Part shown: positions 1-7,525 of the stretch, piece by piece
How positions within the stretch are numbered: the first letter of the stretch is position 1
Layout: each line of letters opens with the position of its first letter
Source of the DNA: an uncultured Verrucomicrobiae bacterium
Lineage (GTDB): Bacteria > Verrucomicrobiota > Verrucomicrobiia > Verrucomicrobiales > Akkermansiaceae
DNA length: 28,777 nucleotides
Reading direction: 5' to 3'
NCBI GenBank assembly: GCA_937957985.1
Contig: CALGOH010000011.1
Span: 1 to 28,777, forward strand
The notes under the pieces: generated by a model
What the model saw: the letters and a program-made list of their open reading frames with translations, nothing else
Told to the model about the DNA's origin: nothing
Database searches by the model: none
Position numbers and translations under genes: made by a program

Positions 1-618
1 CTGCACATCCCCCCCGCCTCCTGCTCCTCCCACATCCCGCGTACCTTCCACGGCGCCCGCCCCCACCACCCCCGCACCGGCGCCTGGATCCTGCGCCAGA
101 TCGGCCACATCTTTCACATCGAAACCCGGCTGCGCGACTCGCGCGCCGGCCCGCTCGAACGGCAAAGAACCCGCTGGCTGGAAACCCGAAGACACTACGA
201 TCACCTCGGCAAACTCATCGCCCATCTGCTCCGGCGACGCTCGATCACGCCCGGCAGCCTGCTGGGCAGAGCGCTGGAGTACGCCGCGGGCCAGTGGCCG
301 CACCTCGAACCGTGCTTCATGGACGGGCAGGTTGAGTTCGACAACAATCTCACCGAGAACTCCATCCGGCCGCTCAAGCTCGGCCACAAGAACTGGATGT
401 TCATCGGCGGCGAAGAGACCGGCTGGCGCAGCGCGGTGATCTACACCTTCGTCGAGCAGGTGAGGGTCCACGGCCTGGATCCCTTCGCTTACTTCGAGTG
501 GGTCTTCGACAAGTTGATGCGCGACCCGGCTCCAGAGGAGTTGCCCGGCCTGCTGCCCGCCGCCTGGATCAAGCTCCAGCGCGAGCCGCAGCAAGCCGAC
601 GAGACCGCCGTCGCATAG
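1..618 (+). CDS. IS66-family transposase (TnpC), C-terminal part, 5' end outside the window
   Basis: This is the catalytic C-terminal part of an IS66-type DDE transposase, which moves its own insertion sequence. The frame is open from base 1 to the TAG at 616-618, so the gene starts upstream of the window. The family signature lies around bases 346-405: a DNNLTEN stretch followed by IRPLKLG and KNWMF, where the Glu of LTEN corresponds to the last acidic residue of the DDE triad. The downstream part (AYFEWVFDKL) matches the usual IS66 C-terminal helical tail. The first two Asp residues of the triad lie outside the window, so activity cannot be judged. A probable IS end follows at 676. Identification is from family motifs and is secure. 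Confidence 0.9.
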   Translation: MHIPPASCSSHIPRTFHGARPHHPRTGAWILRQIGHIFHIETRLRDSRAGPLERQRTRWLETRRHYDHLGKLIAHLLRRRSITPGSLLGRALEYAAGQWPHLEPCFMDGQVEFDNNLTENSIRPLKLGHKNWMFIGGEETGWRSAVIYTFVEQVRVHGLDPFAYFEWVFDKLMRDPAPEELPGLLPAAWIKLQREPQQADETAVA

Positions 619-676
619 TTGCCAGAGATGCGAGACCTCTCGCAAAAATGCGAGAGCGGCTATGTTGAGCGCTTAC
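619..676 (+). mobile_element. Probable right end of the IS66-family element
   Basis: IS66-family termini typically begin with GTAAGCG read inward. Here the sequence at 669-676 reads gcgcttac, which is GTAAGCGC read inward from 676, and it lies 58 bases after the transposase stop. The interval also has a hairpin at 630-643 (gcgaga, cc, tctcgc). The 8 bases after the proposed end (677-684, cgatcgcg) would be the target duplication, but the left end is outside the window, so this cannot be confirmed. Confidence 0.5.
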
Positions 677-1115
677 CGATCGCGCAGGCTAATCTGCGTG
701 CAAAGGAGGGGGCAGGATCAGTCGCGGAACTGTGGTTCCGGCGGCAGGCGGCACCCAACGATCCAGATCGAGAGTCCAATCCAATACTGCCCGATATCGA
801 TAAGGAATCGATTGTCGATGTTGGAATCAAGACGACTGGCCCAGCAGTGCTCTACTGCGATTGTCGGGAACTCCCAGAAGGGCAGTGGGAGAGGGTGGAT
901 TTGCCTGAAGGAATGGAAGCCGAAGGTCCAACGCCTGCTGAGCCTCAGGGTAGTGATGAAGACGAGGAAGATCGAGGGAGACCGAGAAATCGTCCCTTAC
1001 CAGCACCACAAGACGGTGATGTCTTGCCAGTCCGTCCCGTATAGTATGAGGGTTGGAGATCATCTGATTAATCTCGCTCAATTAGTCCTCATCCAGCCCT
1101 GTAGTTTCTGTGTTT
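677..1115. other. Gene-poor interval beside the IS end; no gene recognised
   Basis: About 440 bases without a supportable gene. One frame on the plus strand is open from 619 to 1044, but it starts inside the IS end, has a composition-driven Asp/Glu/Pro-rich tail and matches no family I know. A second plus frame (662-1171) and a minus frame (827-1081) overlap it and are equally unconvincing. The stretch is less GC-rich than the genes downstream. I read it as scar or relic sequence next to the insertion element. Confidence 0.5.
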
Positions 1116-1559
1116 ATGTTCTTTGCTCGCTTTTTGGTTCTGATTGTTCTCACCGCCGTGCTTGCCGCTGAGGAGCGAAAGCAAGCGACGCCCAAGGCTG
1201 TTAGAGAAGGTTTCGTCGAACGTTCCGCTACCGCAGAGTGCATTGTGCTGTTCGAGGTTTCTGCCGAACATGGGACAGTTGTGCTCGATCTAATTCAGGG
1301 TGACCCCGAGGAGCAGAAATGGATCAAGTCCGTCGTGCTTCCACCCTCGGGAGATCGTGAGAGCCGAAAAGAATTGGCGGTCGTTTTCGATGGCTCGCCC
1401 CACGATTTGACATCTATGCAAATAGAAGATGACTCCATCCTTCTTGGTCGGGATGGTAGAGGAAATATGGTCTTTTATAGTATTGAGAATTTCGTCGCGG
1501 ATCTTGAGGAGTTTAGAAAGAAGTCAAAAACCAAGGAGGAGGTTGACGGCTCGAAGTGA
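1116..1559 (+). CDS. Small exported protein of unknown function
   Basis: About 147 residues. The N-terminus (MFFARFLVLIVLTAVLAAEE) is a signal peptide with a hydrophobic core and an Ala-x-Ala type cleavage region near residue 19. The mature part is soluble and acidic/mixed, ends in a Lys-rich helix, and shows no catalytic motif I recognise. ATG 1116 is chosen because the signal peptide starts there; an in-frame GTG at 1110 would add two residues. Composition is less GC-rich than in the genes from 1789 onward, which fits an acquired or relic segment near the IS66 end. No partner gene lies within 200 bases, and 1560-1788 shows no gene. Confidence 0.55.
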   Translation: MFFARFLVLIVLTAVLAAEERKQATPKAVREGFVERSATAECIVLFEVSAEHGTVVLDLIQGDPEEQKWIKSVVLPPSGDRESRKELAVVFDGSPHDLTSMQIEDDSILLGRDGRGNMVFYSIENFVADLEEFRKKSKTKEEVDGSK

Positions 1560-1788
1560 TGTTGAATTGATGCATAATATGCCAGACATACAGTGCCAGG
1601 CTCGCAGGGCGACTACTTGGAAATCAATGAAATGCAGGGCCAAGTGTGGCGCGGAAGGGGGAGTTGATTCTTGTAAACCGGGGGGGGTTGACGAGCAGTT
1701 CGGTTTGTGAAACGCCGTCGCGCGCCCTGGCGGGCTGAATCCGTCATTTCATTCCGTCCCCGCTCCCGCAACCTCGATCCCTTCCACC

Positions 1789-3090
1789 ATGAATCCCGCG
1801 AGAAACCGCCTGTTCCGGACCTTTGGCGCGCTCCTGGCGCTGCTCTCCATCGCGGCTGCGGATGCCCGTCCGCCGACCGAGTTCCGAATCGAGGATCCCG
1901 CGGCGGATTCGATGGCGGTGGCCGGGGAGTTCAATGACTGGCAGGGGGAGGCGATGAGCCGCGGGGAAGACGGGGTGTGGACCTTTTCCAAGCGCCTTGA
2001 ACCCGGCGACTACGCCTACAAGTTCGTCCGCAACAGGGAGGAGTGGCTGATGGACCCGGAGAATCCCCGCCGCAAGGTGGTGGAAGGCACGGAAAACTCG
2101 ATGGTGCGGGTCCTGCCGGTGAAGACCGTCGTTCGCCAGTGGACCCAGGCCGCGACGGGGCGGACCCTTGAAGGGACCATCATCGACGCCGACGGCGACG
2201 AGGTGGAGATCGACACCGGCGACGGCCGGACGGTGAAGATCCCGCCGGCGAGTCTTTCCGACGGGGACCGCGACTACATCCTCGCCTGGCTGGATGACCG
2301 GGACGCGCCGGGCCCGAAGGCGCCGACAGGCGAAGGATGGGCGGGACGGCTGGTTGCCGGTGGCGAGCCGATCCGCTTCGAGATTCCAGTGACCACCGAG
2401 GTGCGGCATGGTCCGGGGGAGTTCGAGGGAACTCCGAAGCAACCGGTGGTGCTGGAGGTCAGCCTGTCGATCCCGGAGGACTTCGACCCGCAGGCGGCGG
2501 ACAACTGGATGGCGGTGGTGAGTTCGACATCCGGGGCCGATGCCTCGAGCTGCAATGCGATGGGGATGTACTGGGAGGCCTGCCGCGAGAAGGGCGTGGT
2601 CTGCATGGCGGCGGACATCCTGGCCGATGAAGAGACCCGGCGGACCTGGAGCGACATGCCCCGGCGGTGGGCGGTGTTTCGCGAGGCGGTGGAGGTGATG
2701 TCGGCCGAGTGGCCCAGCCTCACCGGCTGGACCTGGGTGCCGATGGGCTTCTCCGGCGGGGGCGGCTACACCATGTTCTTTGGCGCCTGCATGAGCAGGG
2801 AGAAGTGGAAGGTCGGCGGCATGTGGATGGGCGGCAGCAGCTACCGCGACCAGCATTTCCAACAGATCCTGCGCCCGAGGTCGGCCTTCTACCGCATCCC
2901 GCTCTTTGCGAGCTTCGGCACCGCCGACGAGTTGATCCCCGAAGACTCCCGCGAGAGGACGATCGACTGGGCGAGGAAGGAGATGAAAGCCTTCCGGGGC
3001 GAGCTGTACGACGGTGGTCACGATCCGTACCGACCGCACATGGTCGAGGCGCTGGGGTGGTTCCGGGAGCTGGAAGCGGGGAGCCGGTAG
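1789..3090 (+). CDS. Exported three-domain protein: CBM48-like, SHD1-like and alpha/beta-hydrolase
   Basis: A 433-residue protein with a signal peptide (about residues 1-26). Residues 30-108 resemble a CBM48/AMPK-type glycogen-binding module (VAGEFNDW, then GDYAYKFV). Residues 118-170 resemble a Sla1-homology-1 type module (RTLEGTIIDADGDEVEI, DGRTVKIPPASL). Residues 215-430 form an alpha/beta-hydrolase: a nucleophile elbow GFSGGGG with Ser322, Asp380 in FGTADELIP, and His411 in DGGHDPYRPH make a plausible triad. The substrate is unknown; a polysaccharide-associated esterase or peptidase outside the cytoplasm is an inference from the carbohydrate-binding module. The gene stands alone, 82 bases before the sigma-factor gene. 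Confidence 0.75.
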   Translation: MNPARNRLFRTFGALLALLSIAAADARPPTEFRIEDPAADSMAVAGEFNDWQGEAMSRGEDGVWTFSKRLEPGDYAYKFVRNREEWLMDPENPRRKVVEGTENSMVRVLPVKTVVRQWTQAATGRTLEGTIIDADGDEVEIDTGDGRTVKIPPASLSDGDRDYILAWLDDRDAPGPKAPTGEGWAGRLVAGGEPIRFEIPVTTEVRHGPGEFEGTPKQPVVLEVSLSIPEDFDPQAADNWMAVVSSTSGADASSCNAMGMYWEACREKGVVCMAADILADEETRRTWSDMPRRWAVFREAVEVMSAEWPSLTGWTWVPMGFSGGGGYTMFFGACMSREKWKVGGMWMGGSSYRDQHFQQILRPRSAFYRIPLFASFGTADELIPEDSRERTIDWARKEMKAFRGELYDGGHDPYRPHMVEALGWFRELEAGSR

Positions 3091-3172
3091 GGCCGGTCCG
3101 GACTGCTTTCCTTGCTGACAGAAACCGGCGGGCATGTAGCCTCGGGTCGTTCACCCCCTTGCAGCCCCGTCA

Positions 3173-3772
3173 ATGCCGGATGACACCCCCAGGCCGGATC
3201 CGGACGCCGATCTCGTGCAGCGTGCCCGCGAAGGGGACACGCGTGCCTTCGACCAGCTCATCCTCAAGTACGGGGACAAGCTCTACGGGCTGGTCTACAA
3301 CATGACCTCCAACAAGGAGGACACCCACGACCTGCTGCAGGACGTCTTCGCCCGCGCCTACCACTCGCTGCCGAAGTTCAAGGGCAAGTCGACCTTCTAC
3401 ACCTGGATCTACCAGATCGCGGTGAACATGACGCTGAACTTCCTCAAGAAGCGCAAGCGGAGGAGCGGGCTGAGTCTCAACGAGATGGACTCGTCGGTGC
3501 AGCAGGATCCGGCGCTGGTCGAGACCGGCTGGGAGGCCGATCCGGAGCGCCACACCAACGTCAACGAGCTGCAGAAAAGATTGAACGAAGCCATGCAGCG
3601 CCTGTCTGAATCCCACAGAACGGTGGTGACACTGTTCGACATTCAGGGTCTGCCGCACGGCGAAATCGCCGGGATCCTGAAGGTCTCGGTCGGCACCGTC
3701 CGGTCGAGGCTGCATTACGCCCATCAGCAACTCCAAACCTACCTGCAGGACTTCTGGGACCAGCGATTTTAA
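3173..3772 (+). CDS. RNA polymerase ECF-type sigma factor
   Basis: A 199-residue sigma-70-family factor with only regions 2 and 4. Region 2 spans roughly residues 13-90, with DLLQDVFARAY followed by FYTWIYQIAVNMTLNFLKKRKR, the -10-binding and melting segment. Region 4 is at about 125-190, with a helix-turn-helix LPHGEIAGILKVSVGTVRSRLHYA that reads the -35 element. The N-terminus is Pro/Asp-rich and the linker acidic. It heads a cluster with a single-pass membrane protein and a PDZ protein, which suggests envelope-signal control by sequestration at the membrane. The ATG at 3173 fits the family length. Confidence 0.93.
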   Translation: MPDDTPRPDPDADLVQRAREGDTRAFDQLILKYGDKLYGLVYNMTSNKEDTHDLLQDVFARAYHSLPKFKGKSTFYTWIYQIAVNMTLNFLKKRKRRSGLSLNEMDSSVQQDPALVETGWEADPERHTNVNELQKRLNEAMQRLSESHRTVVTLFDIQGLPHGEIAGILKVSVGTVRSRLHYAHQQLQTYLQDFWDQRF

Positions 3773-3824
3773 AAAAGTTCTTGCAAAAGGGTAGATATTT
3801 TAGATTCTTTAACCATCCGACGCC

Positions 3825-4220
3825 GTGAAGATCAGCGACCAACAGCTCGGAAACCTGCTTGCCCTCAAGCGCCACGAGAAGCCGCCTGAGGGGTACATGG
3901 AGGATTTCCTGCGCGAATTCCACATGCGCCGCCGCGAAGAGGCGATGCATGGCGGGGCCCGCCGCCCGCTGTGGGAGCGATTCACCGAATGGCTTGCCGA
4001 GCCCGGCTTGGCGAAGTGGGCCTACGGTGCCGGAGTGGCCTACGCCGCCGTGTTGGCGGTCGTCCTCGCCGTGCCCCGCGAGCAGCCGACGGATGCGCCC
4101 GCGCTCCAGCCGGTGAGTCATCCGGTGGTGGCACCTGCCGAGGACGACACTCCGACCCAGCTCGGCGAGCTGGATCTCCGCCCCTCGTCCGAAGGGATGC
4201 TGGGTGAGCAGGAGTTCTGA
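3825..4220 (+). CDS. Single-pass membrane protein, candidate anti-sigma factor
   Basis: About 131 residues from GTG 3825. The first 62 residues are charged and cytoplasmic in character, one hydrophobic segment lies near 64-85 (KWAYGAGVAYAAVLAVVLAVP), and the C-terminal 45 residues are Pro/Asp-rich and presumably outside. There is no zinc-type anti-sigma HxxxCxxC motif. The anti-sigma role rests on position (53 bases after an ECF sigma gene) and topology only. The gap upstream (3773-3824) is unusually AT-rich for this genome and includes ttgcaa at 3781-3786, so an internal promoter is possible but not demonstrable. Confidence 0.6.
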   Translation: MKISDQQLGNLLALKRHEKPPEGYMEDFLREFHMRRREEAMHGGARRPLWERFTEWLAEPGLAKWAYGAGVAYAAVLAVVLAVPREQPTDAPALQPVSHPVVAPAEDDTPTQLGELDLRPSSEGMLGEQEF

Positions 4221-4234
4221 TCGGCCCGATCCTG

Positions 4235-5068
4235 ATGTCCCCCGTCGGGAAGTGGAGGCCGTTCGGTCTCGCGATGCTCTTGGTGTCCGCGGTCGCGGTT
4301 GCGGCGCCGGTGCTGGACTCGGAATTCGGTGCCGGACGCGGGGAGGCGTCGGCCTTCATCCTCCAGGGAGGGCGTGAAGCGGTGACGCTCGGTGTCGCGG
4401 GCAAGGATTTGCAGAAGGCCGGTCTGATCGGCGCGACCGCTCCGGTGGCGGACACCGTCTCCGATCCGGTCTCACGGTTGGTGGTATTCCAGGCGAGGGG
4501 TGTGTTCGGGTCGGGATTGCCACTCGCCGCCGCCGCGCCCGGGGGAGGGGTGCTCAGGGATGTCTCGGGCGACGGAGTTTTCCGGATCCGGGACCGCGTC
4601 GAGCAGGTCGGTGGACGGTATCTGCCGTTCACGCTGCTGCGGTTGACCTCCGCCGGATCACCGCCGAGGCCGGGAACGCCATTGCTCGATGCCGGTGGCC
4701 GGGTGGCGGCCGTGGCGCATCAGCCGGCGGGAGAGCGGACGTTCTACGCGTTGCCGGTGGAGGTGGTGAGCCGGGTGCTGGAGGACGCGAGGGACGGAGA
4801 GGTTTCGAAGGTCTGGCTCGGACTGGTGCTGAGCCCGGAGAGCCGGAGCACGAAGGTCGAGCGGGTGGTCGAGGGATCACCGGCGGCGCAGGCCGGGTTG
4901 CGGGCGGGGGATGTGTTGCAGGAGATGGGAGGGAGGCGTCTCGACGACTATGGCGACGCGGTGAATGCCTTCTACCTGCTCCGGCCCGACCGGAAGATCC
5001 GGGTGAAGGTGCGGCGTGGCGCCGGCGACGTGGTGCTGGAGCTGACGCCTCGTGTGGCCGGTTCCTGA
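4235..5068 (+). CDS. Exported HtrA-like PDZ protein lacking the protease triad
   Basis: A 277-residue protein with a signal peptide (residues 1-24), a degenerate trypsin-like domain (about 30-190) and a C-terminal PDZ domain (about 192-272; WLGLVL, then GSPAAQAGLRAGDVLQEMGG). Where HtrA/DegP proteases have GNSGGPLFD, this protein reads PPRPGTPLLDAGGRVAAVA: the fold landmark is kept but the catalytic Ser is gone, and I see no matching His or Asp. It is probably a periplasmic binding or sensing protein, not a peptidase. It starts 14 bases after the membrane protein gene, so it likely belongs to the sigma-factor operon, where a PDZ protein could sense misfolded envelope proteins. Confidence 0.7.
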   Translation: MSPVGKWRPFGLAMLLVSAVAVAAPVLDSEFGAGRGEASAFILQGGREAVTLGVAGKDLQKAGLIGATAPVADTVSDPVSRLVVFQARGVFGSGLPLAAAAPGGGVLRDVSGDGVFRIRDRVEQVGGRYLPFTLLRLTSAGSPPRPGTPLLDAGGRVAAVAHQPAGERTFYALPVEVVSRVLEDARDGEVSKVWLGLVLSPESRSTKVERVVEGSPAAQAGLRAGDVLQEMGGRRLDDYGDAVNAFYLLRPDRKIRVKVRRGAGDVVLELTPRVAGS

Positions 5069-5081
5069 ACCGCTCGACGTT

Positions 5082-5495
5082 TCAGATGTAGTACATCGGC
5101 TCCGTGCCGCCGCCCGCGAGCTGCTTGAGCGGGATCTTTTCAAGCTCGAGACGGGTCGCGCCGGTGATGCTCTCCCACGCCCGCCGGACGGCTTCGCCGC
5201 ATTCGCCGTCGCTGGTGGTGGAATTGGCCAGCAGCGACGGTTCGACGGCTTCGACGATGTCGAGCATGGTGACCGTTTCGGGATCGCGGGCGAGAAGGTA
5301 GCCACCCGCCTTGCCGCGGCGGCTTTCGATCAACCCGCCGCGACGCAGGTCGTTGAGGATCTGGACGAGAAACGACGCGGACACGTCTTCCCGTTGCGCG
5401 AGTTCCTCAAGGCGTGTAATGGTCCGCGCGGGGTGGTGCCGGGTCAACTGGGCCATCGCACGGCACGCATACTCAAGCTTTTGGGAAATTCGCAT
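5082..5495 (-). CDS. Rrf2-family transcriptional regulator
   Basis: A 137-residue winged-helix regulator. MRISQKLEYACRAMAQL is the classic Rrf2 start, so the ATG ending at 5495 is well fixed. The recognition helix is SASFLVQILNDLRRGGLIES and the wing is RRGKAGGYLLAR. IscR-type proteins ligate an Fe-S cluster with three spaced Cys in the second half; here only one Cys (GECGEA) is present there, so cluster binding as in IscR is unlikely and a CymR-like, cysteine-metabolism type is more plausible. Divergence from a serine acetyltransferase gene supports control of cysteine synthesis, including its own promoter. It converges on the PDZ gene with 13 bases between them. Confidence 0.88.
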   Translation of the reverse strand: MRISQKLEYACRAMAQLTRHHPARTITRLEELAQREDVSASFLVQILNDLRRGGLIESRRGKAGGYLLARDPETVTMLDIVEAVEPSLLANSTTSDGECGEAVRRAWESITGATRLELEKIPLKQLAGGGTEPMYYI

Positions 5496-6369
5496 GGATG
5501 GAGATCAGAAGGAACAGGGGACCGTTGATAGCGCGCGTCCCGTGAAAATCTGCCGTGCCCCGCAGGTGGATGTCGAGGCTGTGTGGCAATCGATTCGAGA
5601 TCGTGCCTCGCAGATTCACGAGGAGGAACACGGTCTGCGGGTGCTGGTCGACGACGTGATCCTCACGCAGCCGTCCCTTGGCCAGGCCGTGGCGGTGCGG
5701 CTCGCACGCAAGCTGGCGCGGGAGGACATGACCCGCGAGGAACTCAACCCCCTGCTGACCGGGATCCTCGCCGAGGACGCGACCCTCGTCGCCAGCATGG
5801 CGCGCGACCTGTGCGCGATCGTCGAGCGCGATCCGGCCTGCGATTCGCCGCTCCAGCCACTTCTCTTCTTCAAGGGATTCATGGCGATCTCGACCTACCG
5901 GATCGCCCATCACCTGTGGCAGCGGGACCGGATCGAACTGGCCCTTTACCTGCAGAGCCTTGCCAGCGAGGTCTTCGCGGTGGACATCCATCCGGCGGCG
6001 AGGATCGGCTGCGGCATCCTGCTCGACCACGCGACGAGTTTCGTCGTGGGCGAAACGGCCATCATCGAGGATGATGTCTCGATTCTCCACGAAGTCACCC
6101 TCGGGGGCACCGGCAAGCAGTCCGGCGACCGTCATCCGGTGGTCCGCTCGGGGGTGTTGCTCGGCGCCGGGGCGAAGGTGCTGGGACGGGTCGAGATCGG
6201 CGAGGGCGCCAAGGTCGGGGCCGGCAGCGTGGTGCTGACGGACGTGCCGCCGCATTCCACCGTCGCTGGCGTGCCGGCGCAATTGGTCGGCGAGGCGGCG
6301 GAGGATCTGCCGGCGCTGGAAATGGACCAGCGTCTGGTCTGCCGGAGGGCCGCGGGCGGCCCCGGATGA
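5494..6369 (+). CDS. cysE: Serine O-acetyltransferase
   Basis: It acetylates L-serine with acetyl-CoA, the first step of cysteine synthesis, in the cytoplasm. The N-terminal helical domain (EVWxSIRDRA to the LFFKGFMAISTYRIAHHLW segment) is followed by a left-handed beta-helix of hexapeptide repeats, with the characteristic DIHPAARIGCGILLDHA, VVGETA, DVSILHEVTLGGTGK and GDRHP motifs. Catalytic His residues are those in DHA and in the GDRHP region. ATG 5494 gives 291 residues, but it overlaps the start codon of the divergent Rrf2 gene; an in-frame GTG at 5542 begins right before the conserved domain and leaves 46 bases between genes, so it may be the true start. Confidence 0.93.
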   Translation: MDGDQKEQGTVDSARPVKICRAPQVDVEAVWQSIRDRASQIHEEEHGLRVLVDDVILTQPSLGQAVAVRLARKLAREDMTREELNPLLTGILAEDATLVASMARDLCAIVERDPACDSPLQPLLFFKGFMAISTYRIAHHLWQRDRIELALYLQSLASEVFAVDIHPAARIGCGILLDHATSFVVGETAIIEDDVSILHEVTLGGTGKQSGDRHPVVRSGVLLGAGAKVLGRVEIGEGAKVGAGSVVLTDVPPHSTVAGVPAQLVGEAAEDLPALEMDQRLVCRRAAGGPG

Positions 6370-6412
6370 GACTGGTCACGGGGGGGCGGTCTTGGTTTAA
6401 TCCCCACGCCCG

Positions 6413-7393
6413 ATGAGATCCCCCTGCGTCATCGCGATGTGTCTGGCGCTTCCGTTTCTGTTCGGATGCGACAAGGTGGGAAATTTGCTCGGGAAGGGGG
6501 AAATCGGGAAGCTGGCTCCCTCGACTCCGCAGCCCGGAGGAGAGGTGGACTCGTCCCTGGCCAAGGAGGTGAGCCGCCACAACGACGGCGTGAGTTTCCG
6601 GCGCGATCTCGATTTTCCCAGCACGCTCAGCGGGCGGTTGAGGATTTCCAATTCTTATGACAACGTGCGGGTCGTCGAGAAGTCGGAGCTGGGATCCGAG
6701 ACGGATTCCTGGAACCACAAGCTGGAGACCGAGGTGGTCTTCAGCAAGGAGTCCGGTCGCTTCCACATCTCGCTGGAGCAGGCCGGCAGACGGATTCTTC
6801 CGGATCAGGAAGAGAATGCGGCGGTGCCTGCCGGAGCTTCCGAGCTCGAGGGGGAGTCACTCGATTTCGTGCTGACTTCCGGAGGTTGGAAGGTGGGTGG
6901 CAACGTCGGCAACGAGTTCCGCAAGGTGAACTGGGCCGAAGCGATGGGGCGGGAGATCCCGCACCTGCTGGTCGAGACGGGCGCGCACCCGCGGACGCAG
7001 TGGTTCTCGTCGTCACGCCGATGGAAGCCCGGCGACCGGGTGGTGCTGACGGGAAGCGCGATCAAGATGATTCACGCGGCGGACGCCACCGGGCGGATCG
7101 AACTGGTGTTCGAGGGCGAAGAGGCCATCGCGGGGCATCCCTGCGGCGTCTTCTCGGTGACGGGCGACCTGTCGGTGCGGGGGGAGACGGATTTTCTCGG
7201 CAAGGAGCGGGACGCGGAGATTTCGATCAGCAAGGGCCGGATCTGGGCGTCGCTTCTTCATCCGCTGCTGCTGCGGGAGGAGTATGAGACGGTGCAGACG
7301 ATCCGCTCCGGCGGCGACGGCGGGCTTGCGACGCGGAGCCAGGGCGCGATCAAGGTCGTGAAATCCCGCTCGTGGGAACCTTCGGATGCCTAG
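6413..7393 (+). CDS. Putative lipoprotein of unknown function
   Basis: 326 residues. The start has a lipoprotein signal: a hydrophobic stretch (VIAMCLALPFLFGC) ending in a lipobox LFGC with Cys19, so the protein is expected to be membrane-anchored on the periplasmic side. The rest is soluble and probably beta-rich, with no repeats or catalytic motif I know. The second half (about 205-326) reads as a domain of alternating beta strands and may be a scaffold or binding fold. It follows cysE after 43 bases and could be co-transcribed, but no functional link is evident. Confidence 0.65.
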   Translation: MRSPCVIAMCLALPFLFGCDKVGNLLGKGEIGKLAPSTPQPGGEVDSSLAKEVSRHNDGVSFRRDLDFPSTLSGRLRISNSYDNVRVVEKSELGSETDSWNHKLETEVVFSKESGRFHISLEQAGRRILPDQEENAAVPAGASELEGESLDFVLTSGGWKVGGNVGNEFRKVNWAEAMGREIPHLLVETGAHPRTQWFSSSRRWKPGDRVVLTGSAIKMIHAADATGRIELVFEGEEAIAGHPCGVFSVTGDLSVRGETDFLGKERDAEISISKGRIWASLLHPLLLREEYETVQTIRSGGDGGLATRSQGAIKVVKSRSWEPSDA

Positions 7394-7525
7394 GGGCTGA
7401 CCGACGGGGAAAGATGGGGATGTTCGTTGCCCAATCGGCGGGTGTCCTATCGCAAGGAGAACAAGCATGGTAATCGCCGGGCTACGATCGTTGACCACGG
7501 CGGAGGTCCGGCCTATTTCCCCGGC

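Noticed and set aside
619..1044. Open frame of 141 codons after the transposase stop
   Set aside because: It starts with TTG inside the IS end, has no family match and overlaps two other equally long frames; nothing supports translation.
1680..1687. Run of eight G as a possible phase-variable tract
   Set aside because: It lies in a gene-free interval 101 bases before the next start, not in a reading frame or a convincing promoter.
3773..3824. Promoter for the anti-sigma candidate with ttgcaa as -35
   Set aside because: AT-richness is suggestive, but no -10 at proper spacing is convincing, so it is noted only in the gene entry.
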